From the NCBI RefSeq assembly GCF_042650565.1, contig NZ_JBHSBH010000004.1, positions 310,001-374,000 of the forward strand: 64,000 nucleotides of DNA, in the 5' to 3' direction. This DNA is from Nocardiopsis_B sediminis. GTDB lineage: Bacteria > Actinomycetota > Actinomycetes > Streptosporangiales > Streptosporangiaceae. Position numbers and translations under genes: made by a program. How positions within the stretch are numbered: position 1 is the first letter of the stretch; each line of letters begins with the position of its first letter. Under the pieces are notes generated by a model. It was not told the origin of the DNA, searched no databases, and saw only the letters and a program-made list of their open reading frames with translations. Shown here in pieces: positions 1 through 8,018 of this stretch.

Positions 1-1
1 G

Positions 2-892
2 CTGGCCAACGAGCTGCTCGACCCGGTGGCGCTGGGCTGGGTCGCCGACGAGCTCGACCGCGACCCGGGCTTCGAGTTCCTCTGCTACGCCGACTCCCCG
101 GCCACGGTCCACCGCGCCGCCGAGACCATGGCGGCCCGCCCGCGGTCACGCCCGCTGCGCATCCTGGTCGAACTCGGCTTCCCCGGCGGCCGGACGGGGT
201 GCCGCACCCCCGATGCGGTGCTGGACGTGGCGCGCGCGGTCGCCGCGGCACCCGGCCTGGAGCCAGCGGGGGTCTCGGGATACGAGGGCGGGCTGACGAC
301 CGAAGCGCAGGTCCGCGGCCTGATACGGCGCCTGTCGGAGGCAGCCGGGAGGCTGCGCGACGAGGGGCTGGTCCACGGCCCGCCCATCGTGTCGGCGGGC
401 GGCAGCTCCTGGTTCGACATCGTGGCCGACGAACTGGGCGGGCGCACCGACATCCACGCGGTGCTGCGCAGCGGGTCCTACGTGGCCCACGACGACGGCC
501 TCTACCGCGACTCCTCCCCGTTCGCCCGCGCCGGCGCCCCCGACCCGCTGACCCCCGCGCTGGAGATCTGGGCGCAGGTGACCTCGGTCCCCGAGAAGCG
601 GCTGGCGATCCTCACCATGGGCCGGCGCGAGGTCAACACCGACGCGGGGCTGCCCGTTGCGCGGACGCTGCGCAGGCGGGGCGGTGAGACGCAGGACGCC
701 TCGGGGGCCGAGGTCGTCCGCGTCGACGACCACCACGCCTACCTGCGGACCCCCGGCGGGCTGCGCCCCGAGCCCGGCGACCTGGTCTCCTTCGGGATCT
801 CCCACCCGTGCACCGCGTTCGACCACTGGCAGTACATCCCGGTGGTGGAGGACGACCACACGGTCACCGACGTCCTGCGCACGTACTTCTGA
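2..892 (+). CDS. D-serine-dehydratase-like amino acid deaminase, 5' truncated
   Basis: The reading frame is open from base 2 (it reads LANELLDP), so the gene begins upstream of the window and only its C-terminal ~296 residues are here. The visible part matches the fold-type III PLP enzymes of the D-serine dehydratase/D-threonine aldolase group. It shows the SAGGSSWFD segment, an LRSGSYVAHD segment, and the C-terminal DDHHAYL and SHPCTAFDHW motifs that supply the metal-binding His and Cys in that family. The Schiff-base lysine would lie in the missing N-terminus. Such enzymes release ammonia from hydroxy-D-amino acids in the cytoplasm. It converges on a GH20 gene, suggesting an amino-sugar or wall-recycling neighbourhood (inference). 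The exact substrate cannot be told. Confidence 0.82.
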   Translation: MANELLDPVALGWVADELDRDPGFEFLCYADSPATVHRAAETMAARPRSRPLRILVELGFPGGRTGCRTPDAVLDVARAVAAAPGLEPAGVSGYEGGLTTEAQVRGLIRRLSEAAGRLRDEGLVHGPPIVSAGGSSWFDIVADELGGRTDIHAVLRSGSYVAHDDGLYRDSSPFARAGAPDPLTPALEIWAQVTSVPEKRLAILTMGRREVNTDAGLPVARTLRRRGGETQDASGAEVVRVDDHHAYLRTPGGLRPEPGDLVSFGISHPCTAFDHWQYIPVVEDDHTVTDVLRTYF

Positions 893-970
893 CGGTCCGG
901 CCTGCGGCGGTCCGGGCCTCCGGCGCCCCACCGCGCCCGCGGTCGGCCGCGGGCGCGAAGCCGCGCGGGG

Positions 971-2545
971 TCAGTCCCGGCCGGCCACCCCGGGGCGCCG
1001 CTGCCAGGGCAGCGGGCCCTCGAGCGGCCGGTACTCCACGCCGATCGCGTCGAGCCGCTCCAGGTGGGTCCGCAGCCGGGGCAGGAACTCGTCGAAGTCG
1101 CGCCCGCCGGCCGACCACGCCACCTCGGCGAACGCCGACAGCCGCGGGAAGACCATGAAGTCCACCGTGCGCGGGGAGTCCATGTGCTCGGTCCACACGT
1201 TCACCTGGGCGCCCAGCACGCGGTCGGCGCCCTCCTCGGCCAGCTCCGGCGGCACCGGCTCGGCGCGGTAGACGTCGGCGAGGGTGAGCAGCGAGCCCAC
1301 GGGGATGGGCTCGCCGTCATCGGCGGACTGCCGGTAGTCGAGGTAGGACGTCGCGGTCGGGCACATCACGACGTCGTGGCCGGCGCGCGCGGCGGCGATG
1401 CCGCCCGCGGTCCCGCGCCAGGACGCGACGGTGGCCCCCGGCGCCAAGCCGCCTTCGAGGATCTCGTCCCAGCCCAGCAGCCGCCGGCCGCGCTCGGTCA
1501 GGTAGTCGTCGAACTGCCGGATGAACCAGCTCTGCAACGCGTCCTCGTCGGCCAGCCCTTCGTCGCGCATGCGCTGCTGGGCGGTCGCGCTGGCCCGCCA
1601 CTGCTTCTTGGGGCACTCGTCGCCGCCCACGCAGATGTAGCGGCCCGGGAAGAGCTCCAGGATCTCGTCGAAGACCCCGCGGTAGAAGTCCAGGGTGGCG
1701 TCGGTGACGTTGAGGACGGTCTCGATGATGCCCCATTCGCGGCCCACCTCGACGGGCTCGCCCTCGCCCAGCTCCGGGTAGGCGGCGATCGCCGCCTGGG
1801 AGTGGCCCGGGATGTCGATCTCGGGCACGACGCTGATGTGGCGGGCCGCGGCGTAGGCGACGATCTCGCGGATGTCGTCCTGGGTGTAGAAGCCGCCGTG
1901 CGGGCGCCCGTCGAAGACCGGCGGCCGGCCGGCGCCCACCTGGCTCTCGCGGCGCCACGCGCCGACCTCGGTCAGCCGCGGGTAGCGCTTGATCTCGACC
2001 CGCCACCCCTGGTCCTCGGTCAGGTGCAGGTGCAGCACGTTGAGCTTGTGCAGGGCCATGAGGTCGATGAAGCGCAGCACCCCGTGCTTGGGCAGGAAAT
2101 GCCGGGCGACGTCGAGCATGCACCCCCGCCAGCCGAACCGCGGGCGGTCGGTGATGTGCACGCTGGGCAGTACCCACTCGGCCGCGCCCAGCGGCGCGCG
2201 CCGGTAGGCGGCCGGGGGCAGCAGCTGGCGCAGCGTCTGGGCGCCGTAGAACACGCCCGCGGGGTCGGCGCCGACGACGAGGGCGCCCTCGCCGTCGATG
2301 ATCAGCCGGTACCCTTCGGCGCCGAGCCCGGCGGAGGGATCCACGCTCAGCCGGATCTGCGCGCTCTGGCCGTCGCCCGGGGGGAGGGGCAGCCCGGTGG
2401 CCGCCCCCAGTTCGGACCGCAGCCAGGCCTCCGTGCCACGCGCCGCGGCGTCGGCGTCGATCCGGGTCGATGCGGTCAGCACCAGCCCGGAGTAGGGGCC
2501 GGTCGACATTTCCGCTGGCCGCGGCACGAGGGCGTGATCGGGCAC
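971..2545 (-). CDS. GH20 beta-N-acetylhexosaminidase
   Basis: This 524-residue glycoside hydrolase family 20 enzyme removes terminal GlcNAc from chitobiose-like or wall-derived sugars. Residues 1-130 form the GH20b N-domain and the rest the catalytic barrel, with RFGWRGCMLDVARHF, LHLHLTEDQGWR, a VPEIDIPGHS stretch and the catalytic pair D309-E310 in VGGDECPKKQW. No signal peptide is seen, so it is probably cytoplasmic. I chose the GTG at 2545 because GGGAG lies 7 nt upstream. An ATG at 2593 is also in frame but would put the GGTCTAGACC operator inside the coding region. It is likely controlled by a DasR-type repressor through that operator. Confidence 0.93.
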   Translation of the reverse strand: MPDHALVPRPAEMSTGPYSGLVLTASTRIDADAAARGTEAWLRSELGAATGLPLPPGDGQSAQIRLSVDPSAGLGAEGYRLIIDGEGALVVGADPAGVFYGAQTLRQLLPPAAYRRAPLGAAEWVLPSVHITDRPRFGWRGCMLDVARHFLPKHGVLRFIDLMALHKLNVLHLHLTEDQGWRVEIKRYPRLTEVGAWRRESQVGAGRPPVFDGRPHGGFYTQDDIREIVAYAAARHISVVPEIDIPGHSQAAIAAYPELGEGEPVEVGREWGIIETVLNVTDATLDFYRGVFDEILELFPGRYICVGGDECPKKQWRASATAQQRMRDEGLADEDALQSWFIRQFDDYLTERGRRLLGWDEILEGGLAPGATVASWRGTAGGIAAARAGHDVVMCPTATSYLDYRQSADDGEPIPVGSLLTLADVYRAEPVPPELAEEGADRVLGAQVNVWTEHMDSPRTVDFMVFPRLSAFAEVAWSAGGRDFDEFLPRLRTHLERLDAIGVEYRPLEGPLPWQRRPGVAGRD

Positions 2546-2558
2546 GGACGTGCTCCCA

Positions 2559-2574
2559 TCCGGTCTAGACCAAT
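2559..2574. promoter_or_regulatory. DasR-type operator (dre-like palindrome)
   Basis: The 16 bases contain the perfect 10-bp palindrome GGTCTAGACC (2562-2571). They match 13 of 16 positions of the published dre consensus A(G/C)TGGTCTAGACCA(G/C)T. The site ends 14 bp before the GTG start of the hexosaminidase, where a GntR-family DasR repressor would block the transcript. The match and target are seen in the sequence. Control by DasR is inference, since no dasR gene is in the window. Confidence 0.8.
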
Positions 2575-2742
2575 GTCGGGCCCATGGTGTCATGTCCCGC
2601 CCGAAAACGACACAGAGCCACCCGCAGTGCGGCGGGTGGCCCGCCCCTGGCCGGAACAGGCCGTTCCCGCCTCAGCAGCGCGCAGCGCTGGTCACAGAGG
2701 GTGGCGGCCGCCGCGGCCAGGATCGGCCACCCTCACGCACCC

Positions 2743-3642
2743 TCACGCCCAAAGGTCATAGCGCTCCTTGACCTGGGCGAGGTGGATCCAGGTCTCGGTG
2801 ACGGTGACGCCCGGCAGGATCCGCAGGCGTTCGTAGGCGGCGTGCAGCCCGGGGATCGAGGCGGCCGCGAGGGTGCCCACGAGGTCGGCCCGGCCCAGGC
2901 AGCCGGTCAGGAACTGGGTGCTCTCCCACGAGGCGATCTCCTTGGCCGCGGCGTCGCCGCCCTCGCCGAGCCGGAGTGCGAACCCGCCGTGCCGGTCCAG
3001 GCCCACCGCGCCCGGGTCGAGCAGGGCCGTGACGTGGACGGCGCGCCCCCGCATCAGCCGCATGACCCGGGTGCGGACCGCGCCGGCCGACAACCCCACC
3101 CGGCCGGCGAGGTCGGCGAAGGACAGCCGGCCGTCGCCCTCCAGGAGCCTCAGCAGCCGCAGGTCGATGTCGTCGGGGGTGATGTCGGGCGGCCCGGACG
3201 ACGCCAGGTAGGGGTCCTTGACGACGTTGGTGTAGACGGCGGTGTCGACTTCGGCGACGCCGGGCAGCTCGCGGACGCGGTCGACGACGGCCGTGAGACG
3301 GGGCAGGTCGTAGCCCCGGACCTGGGCGATCAGCGGGAAGCGCCCTGCTGTCAGGTGGACGAGGGTCGCCTCCGGGAGGTCGGCGACGGCCGCGGCCACC
3401 GGCCCGGCGTCCCTGCGCACGCCGATCGACAGGTGCGCGAGGGCTCCGATGCCGCGCACAGCGGGGTGCAGGACGCCCACCACGCGGATCGCCTTGGTGT
3501 CGAGAAGGCGCCGCACGCGCAGGCGGGCGGCGGCGCGGGACAGTCCGACGCGTCCGGCCAGCGTCTCGAACGGGAGCCGGCCGTCCGCCTGTAGTTCGCG
3601 CACGATCGCCGCATCGGTGCGATCGATCTCCAGGGCGCTCAC
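2743..3642 (-). CDS. Double-module Lrp/AsnC-family regulator
   Basis: At 299 residues this is about twice a normal Lrp/AsnC protein. It holds two full repeats: a helix-turn-helix near residues 5-50 followed by a RAM-like ligand domain, then a second helix-turn-helix near 157-205 (DIDLRLLRLLEGDGRLSFADLAG begins it) and a second ligand domain. Both winged helices keep the AGRVGLS-type recognition turn. Such tandem proteins behave as a built-in dimer. The GTG start at 3642 has GAGGTAGG upstream. The gene stands alone, with the GH20 gene downstream on the same strand about 200 bp away. Target genes and effector are unknown. Confidence 0.85.
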   Translation of the reverse strand: MSALEIDRTDAAIVRELQADGRLPFETLAGRVGLSRAAARLRVRRLLDTKAIRVVGVLHPAVRGIGALAHLSIGVRRDAGPVAAAVADLPEATLVHLTAGRFPLIAQVRGYDLPRLTAVVDRVRELPGVAEVDTAVYTNVVKDPYLASSGPPDITPDDIDLRLLRLLEGDGRLSFADLAGRVGLSAGAVRTRVMRLMRGRAVHVTALLDPGAVGLDRHGGFALRLGEGGDAAAKEIASWESTQFLTGCLGRADLVGTLAAASIPGLHAAYERLRILPGVTVTETWIHLAQVKERYDLWA

Positions 3643-4272
3643 GGCTTCACCTACCTCGTCGGGGGAAATTCATCCTGATTCTGCCCAATATCTCGATGCC
3701 GTGAATGGTGAACGGGAATAGCCGGACTTGACACATTGCGGATCTCCGGCTTGCACTACTGCGGGGCGCACACGGAGGAGGGATGCGCGGACACCCGGAC
3801 GTCTTGCGGTCCCGCCGGCCGCGCCGGCCCGGTCGGGCGCCGCCCGGCGGGGGTGGCGGCCGGAGCGCCGCACTGACCGGCCACGATGCCGAAGGGAAAG
3901 GTCGATACGTCCTGTACGGATGACTTTTGGCGAAATGTTTCCCCGTACTCTCCGCCTTTTGAGGGACGCACGGCAGGGTTGTGTTATCTACCGTTTGAAC
4001 ACGGGGGCGGCGCGCCGCCCCAGAAGGGCGGAGGAGACGAGACCGCGGGCATTGCGGCACGGGCTCGGGGTAGTAGCGCAACCGGGGAGGTCGCAGCGGA
4101 GTGGGGCTGGCACCACCCGGTTCGGGGTGGTGACGGTATCGCCACTCCTCCGCGATCTCCGTAGCGTTCAGCGTGGAGGCGGTTCGGCGATGGCGCCGGC
4201 GCGAACATCGAAGGGGGGAGCCGTGCCCGAGGGACGGGACAGGGCCGGCCGGCCCGGGGGAGAGGCGTCGCG
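3643..4272. other. 630-bp gene-free region with hairpins and possible leader
   Basis: No convincing gene lies here. A weak promoter-like pair TTGAGG (3959-3964) and TTATCT (3984-3989), spacing 19, points right and would give a leader of about 280 nt before the DMT gene. The putative leader contains an 18-bp GC palindrome (GGGGCGGCGCGCCGCCCC, about 4005-4022) and a stem-loop CACCACCC/GGGTGGTG with a 6-nt loop (4111-4132). Base composition around 3900-3990 is less GC-rich than the flanks, as expected for promoter DNA. Confidence 0.4.
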
Positions 4273-5244
4273 ATGCTGCTGATTTCGGTCTTCCTGGCCG
4301 TCGCGGGCGCGTTCTTCCTCGCGCTGGGGTCGGCCATGCAGGAGCGCGATGCCGTACGCGCCCCCGGCCGCAGCATCGCGCGCGTGGGCTTCCTCCTGCA
4401 CCTGATGCGGCGCCCGCGCTGGGTGCTGGGGACGCTGGCGGCCGGAGCCGGGGTGACCCTGCACCTGGTGGCGCTCAGCGGGGCGCCGCTGACCATCGTC
4501 CAGCCCATCGGCGTCACCGGCCTGCTGTTCGCGATCACCCTGTCGGCGCTCTTCAACCGCAGACGGGTGCGGCCGAGCCAGATCGCGGCCGGGCTGTGCG
4601 TCATGGTCGGGCTGCTCGGCGTGCTGCTGCTCTTCCCGCACACCACGGCCGTCCCGCAGATGCCGGTGCCCGTCGCCCTCGTGCTCGTCGGCAGCGTCGC
4701 CGCCGCGGGCGGCATCGTCTACGCCGTCGCGCACTGGATCCCCGCCGGGCCCCGCGCGCTGCTGCTGGCCATGGTGGGCGGGGCGGCGCTCGGTACCACC
4801 TCGGCGCTGGCGCGCGTGGTGGCCTCCCACGTGGTGAGCACACCCTCCGCGATCGTGAGCTGGCTGACCCTGCTCGCACTGGGCATCGCCGTCTTCGGCG
4901 GCCTGCTCCAGCAGAACGCCTACCGGACCGGCCACTTCGCCGCCGCCTACGCGACGCTGCTCATCGTCGACCCCGTCACCGGAGCGTCGATCGGGGCCCT
5001 GATGCTCGGCGAGGGACTGCCCGCCACCCCCGTCGACCAGCTCCTCGCGACCGCGTCCGCGGCGCTCGCCATCGCCGGGACCGCGGTGCTGGCCCGCGCG
5101 AAGGACCGCAACCCCGAAGCCGCGCGGCGGCCCGGCGCCGCCCCGACTCCGCCGTCCCCGTCGAGACCAGTTCAGGAGAACCGAGATGACTCCACGAAAT
5201 CAGCGCGCCCTCCACAGCACCACCCGAGCCAACCCCGGCGATGA
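4273..5244 (+). CDS. DMT-superfamily membrane transporter
   Basis: This 323-residue protein has about nine to ten hydrophobic helices from residue 1 to ~275 and a proline- and charge-rich cytoplasmic tail. It looks like the drug/metabolite transporter (EamA-like) proteins of actinomycetes: HLVALSGAPLTIVQPIGVTGLLFA and DPVTGASIGALMLGE are the usual EamA-type segments near helices 3-4 and 9. The transported compound is unknown. The ATG at 4273 has GGGGGAGAGG upstream. Its last 59 bases overlap the start of the glycosyltransferase gene, so the two are translationally coupled. A joint role in exporting or building a glycolipid or sugar polymer is possible but is inference. Confidence 0.8.
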   Translation: MLLISVFLAVAGAFFLALGSAMQERDAVRAPGRSIARVGFLLHLMRRPRWVLGTLAAGAGVTLHLVALSGAPLTIVQPIGVTGLLFAITLSALFNRRRVRPSQIAAGLCVMVGLLGVLLLFPHTTAVPQMPVPVALVLVGSVAAAGGIVYAVAHWIPAGPRALLLAMVGGAALGTTSALARVVASHVVSTPSAIVSWLTLLALGIAVFGGLLQQNAYRTGHFAAAYATLLIVDPVTGASIGALMLGEGLPATPVDQLLATASAALAIAGTAVLARAKDRNPEAARRPGAAPTPPSPSRPVQENRDDSTKSARPPQHHPSQPRR

Positions 5245-6502
5245 CGCGCGGCTCCGTGTCCTGATCGGCGCCGACACCTACCCGCCCGACGTCAACGGCG
5301 CCGCCTACTTCACCCACCGGCTCGCCGGCGGGCTGGCGGCGCGCGGCCACGACGTCCACGTCGTGTGCGCCTCGTCGACCGGGGCGCCCCGGATCGAGTA
5401 CGCCGACGGGGTCACCCTGCACCGGCTGCGCTCGGCCCCGGTGCTGGTGCACCCGTCGATGCGCACGGCGCTCCCGCTGGGCATCCACGGGCACCTGGAG
5501 CGGCTGATCACGCGCCTGCGACCGCACGTCGTGCACGCCCAGAGCCACTTCACCATCAACCGGGCGCTCGTCAGGCGCGCCCGGCTCGCCGGCGTCCCCG
5601 TGGTCCTCACCAACCACTTCATGCCCGACAACCTCTTCGCCCACGCCCACATCCCGGCGCCGCTGCACGACCTGGCCGGCACCATCGCCTGGCGCGACAT
5701 GGTGCGGGTGGCCCACGAGGCCGACTATGTCACCACGCCCACCCAGAGAGCGGCGGACCTGCTGGCCGAGAAGGGGTTCGGCCGCCCGGTCGAAGCCGTC
5801 TCCTGCGGCATCGACCTCGACCGGTTCCACCCGCGCGGCGCCGAGCGCGCCGAGACCCGCGCCCGGTTCGGCCTGCCCGACCGCGAGACCATCGTGTTCG
5901 TGGGGCGGCTGGACGAGGAGAAGCGCATCGACGAGCTCATCCGCGCCCTCCCGCGCGCGCTCAACCACCGCGACCTGCAACTGGCGCTGGTGGGCACCGG
6001 GCAGCGCGAGACGGAGCTGCGCGCGCTCGCCGCGAGCCTCGGCGTCGCCGACCGCGTGCACTTCCTCGGGTTCGTGCCCGACGAGGACCTGCCGCTCGCC
6101 TACGTCGCCGCCGACCTGTTCGCCATCGCCGGGGTGGCCGAGCTCCAGAGCATCGCCACGCTGGAGGCGATGTCGACCGGGCTGCCGGTCGTGGCGGCCG
6201 ACGCGATGGCGCTGCCGCACCTGATCGAGCAGGGGGTCAACGGGTACCTGTTCCGGCCGGGCGACATCGGGGAGCTGACCGACCGCCTGCTGGCCGTGCT
6301 GGACGCCGGCGAGCAGCGCCGCGCGGCGATGGGCGAGGCCAGCCGGCGCATCGCCCTGACCCACGACCACCGCCGTTCCCTCGACCGGTTCGAGGAGATC
6401 TACGCCGAGGTGCGGCCCGCGCGCATCACGGGCGCCCCGCGCCCCGGCCCCGCCCGGCACACCCCGGCGGCGCGCCGCCGGCACCCGGTCGCGGCCGCCT
6501 GA
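5186..6502 (+). CDS. GT4 glycosyltransferase (PimB-like)
   Basis: This 438-residue retaining GT-B glycosyltransferase has the N-terminal acceptor domain (LIGADTYPPDVNGAAYFTHRLA at the start, the usual G-rich loop) and a C-terminal GT4 nucleotide-sugar domain. The latter shows VGRLDEEKRIDELI and the EX7E region EAMSTGLPVVAADAMALPHLI. Family members transfer mannose, glucose or related sugars to lipid or small acceptors at the inner face of the membrane. The start ATG at 5186 has CAGGAGAACCGAG ahead of it. It overlaps the DMT gene by 59 bp. Sugar and acceptor are not determined; phosphatidylinositol mannoside-type transfer is one option. Confidence 0.85.
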   Translation: MTPRNQRALHSTTRANPGDDARLRVLIGADTYPPDVNGAAYFTHRLAGGLAARGHDVHVVCASSTGAPRIEYADGVTLHRLRSAPVLVHPSMRTALPLGIHGHLERLITRLRPHVVHAQSHFTINRALVRRARLAGVPVVLTNHFMPDNLFAHAHIPAPLHDLAGTIAWRDMVRVAHEADYVTTPTQRAADLLAEKGFGRPVEAVSCGIDLDRFHPRGAERAETRARFGLPDRETIVFVGRLDEEKRIDELIRALPRALNHRDLQLALVGTGQRETELRALAASLGVADRVHFLGFVPDEDLPLAYVAADLFAIAGVAELQSIATLEAMSTGLPVVAADAMALPHLIEQGVNGYLFRPGDIGELTDRLLAVLDAGEQRRAAMGEASRRIALTHDHRRSLDRFEEIYAEVRPARITGAPRPGPARHTPAARRRHPVAAA

Positions 6503-6584
6503 CCTGCGCCGGATACGCCCCACTTTCCGGATCCTTTGCGCCGTGAGCGGGTGATAGCGGAGGCACACGGGATAGACGCCCGGT

Positions 6585-6902
6585 GTGTGGTTCGTGGGAA
6601 CAGTACGGACGAGGGCCGCGGCATACGCCGACAGTGTCGTGGCGCGGCTCAGGCATGCCGAGGCGGAGGCCGAACGGCATGCCGCTTCGGCGGCCGCGCA
6701 TCGGGAAGCGCACATCGAGCTCGACCAGCGCGTCCAGCGCCTGGAGGCCGAGCTGGCGGTCCTGCGCCATGAACGGCTCGAGACCTGCATGCTGTGGTTC
6801 AACGCGCGTGACGACCGGGACCGCAACCAGCACATCGCCCGGCGCATGCGCCGCAAGCTCGACCGCCTCCGGCGGCGCGCCCCGCTCGCCGACCCGGGCT
6901 GA
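6585..6902 (+). CDS. Small coiled-coil protein of unknown function
   Basis: This 105-residue protein is not one I recognise. Residues 10-65 are a long charged helix with heptad-like spacing (RLRHAEAEAERH, LDQRVQRLEAELAVLRHERLE), suggesting a coiled coil, and the C-terminus is strongly basic (RRMRRKLDRLRRRAP). An in-frame TAG at 6573 limits the start to the GTG codons at 6585 or 6594. The nearest purine-rich motif, GGAGG (6559-6563), is about 21 nt away, so the start is weakly supported. It lies between the glycosyltransferase and a converging lysR gene. It might bind nucleic acid or another protein, but nothing shows this. Confidence 0.5.
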   Translation: MWFVGTVRTRAAAYADSVVARLRHAEAEAERHAASAAAHREAHIELDQRVQRLEAELAVLRHERLETCMLWFNARDDRDRNQHIARRMRRKLDRLRRRAPLADPG

Positions 6903-6918
6903 CCGAACGGCGTTGGGG

Positions 6919-7881
6919 CTAACCGGGGTCGACGGCGCCGCCGGCCGCGCGCCGCAGCGTGTCGCCCAGGGTGCGCCGCACCTCGGCGGCAGCGGCGTCG
7001 AGCGCCCGCAGGGTCACCGTGATCGCCGGGCGCCGGATGCTCGTGGCGCGGACCAGGGCATAGACCTCGCGCACCGGGGCCCCGTGCGGCAGCCGCCGGA
7101 ACGCGAGGCCGGGCGCGCCCGCGGTCAGTGCCAGAGCGGGCACCGCCGCGATCCCGATCCCACGCGCCACCAGGCTCAGGATGGTGCCGGGCCCTTCGAA
7201 CTCCCAGGCAGCGGCTGGGGCGCCGCCGACGTCGTCGAGCAGCCGGTCGGTGGCGGCCCGCGACGGCTCGCCGTGCGGCGCGGCGATCCACGCCTCGTCC
7301 CGCAGCCCGTGCAGGTCGACCGGGCGCTGCGGGTCGGCCAGCCGGTGGTCCGCGGGGACCGCGAGGACCATGGGGTCGTGCAGCAGGTGGAAGTGGCGCA
7401 GCTTGCCTGCCCCGCTGTCGGGGCGCCGCCCCGACCAGTCGTCGACGAGGGCGATGTCGGCCTCACCGGTGCCGACCTGGCGGCTGCCGGTGCCCTCCAT
7501 GGTCTGGCGCAGGACGAGCTGCATCCCCTCGTGCGCGCGCAGGCTCTGGGCCAGCAGCGGCGCGAACGCCACCGCGGCGGTGGGGAAGGCCGCGACGGTG
7601 ACCCGGCCCAGGGCGACACCGGATTGGGCGGCCAGGACGGATTCGGCGGCCTCGACCATCGCCAGGATCTGGTCGGCGTGCACGGCGAGCAGCCGCCCGC
7701 CGTCGGTCAGCTCCGCGCTGCGGGCGGTGCGGTCCAGCAGTGCGATCCCCGCCTCACGCTCCAGTGCCGACAGTTGCTGCGAGACCGCCGAAGGCGTGTA
7801 GCCGAGGGCCTTGGCGGTGCCCGCGATCGTTCCCTGGTCGGCGAACTCCTTCAGGATCTGCAATCGGCGGAGATCAAGCAT
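6919..7881 (-). CDS. LysR-family transcriptional regulator
   Basis: This 320-residue LysR-type regulator has an N-terminal winged helix (residues 1-60, MLDLRRLQILKEFADQG, GYTPSAVSQQLSALEREAG) and a periplasmic-binding-like effector domain from ~90 to 300. It is divergent from an aminotransferase gene 137 bp away, which it probably regulates, as LysR proteins often control the gene they face. A TAAG-N5-CTTA palindrome sits at its own start codon. The inducer is unknown; an amino acid or 2-oxo acid would fit the neighbour. Confidence 0.9.
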   Translation of the reverse strand: MLDLRRLQILKEFADQGTIAGTAKALGYTPSAVSQQLSALEREAGIALLDRTARSAELTDGGRLLAVHADQILAMVEAAESVLAAQSGVALGRVTVAAFPTAAVAFAPLLAQSLRAHEGMQLVLRQTMEGTGSRQVGTGEADIALVDDWSGRRPDSGAGKLRHFHLLHDPMVLAVPADHRLADPQRPVDLHGLRDEAWIAAPHGEPSRAATDRLLDDVGGAPAAAWEFEGPGTILSLVARGIGIAAVPALALTAGAPGLAFRRLPHGAPVREVYALVRATSIRRPAITVTLRALDAAAAEVRRTLGDTLRRAAGGAVDPG

Positions 7882-7893
7882 AAGAATAGCTTA
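7881..7893. promoter_or_regulatory. LysR-type T-N11-A palindrome
   Basis: TAAG-N5-CTTA spans these 13 bases and matches the T-N11-A form of LysR operators. It touches the ATG of the lysR gene, which fits autoregulation and control of the divergent aminotransferase. The palindrome arms are only 4 bp, so the call is modest. Confidence 0.45.
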
Positions 7894-8018
7894 CGCCTTC
7901 CATCGCAAAGACTCGCTTGTACTTATGGGGCGAACTGGGCAGGGTGAAGGTGAGAGGCCCGCGACAAGCCCGCTGGCCTGCACGTTCCTTCCTGGTTGCT
8001 TCCGGAGTTGATCAACCC

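Noticed and set aside
7917..8018. TTG start at 7917 for the aminotransferase
   Set aside because: It adds a 34-residue basic segment unlike the family and would cover the divergent regulatory region; ATG 8019 fits the family N-terminus.
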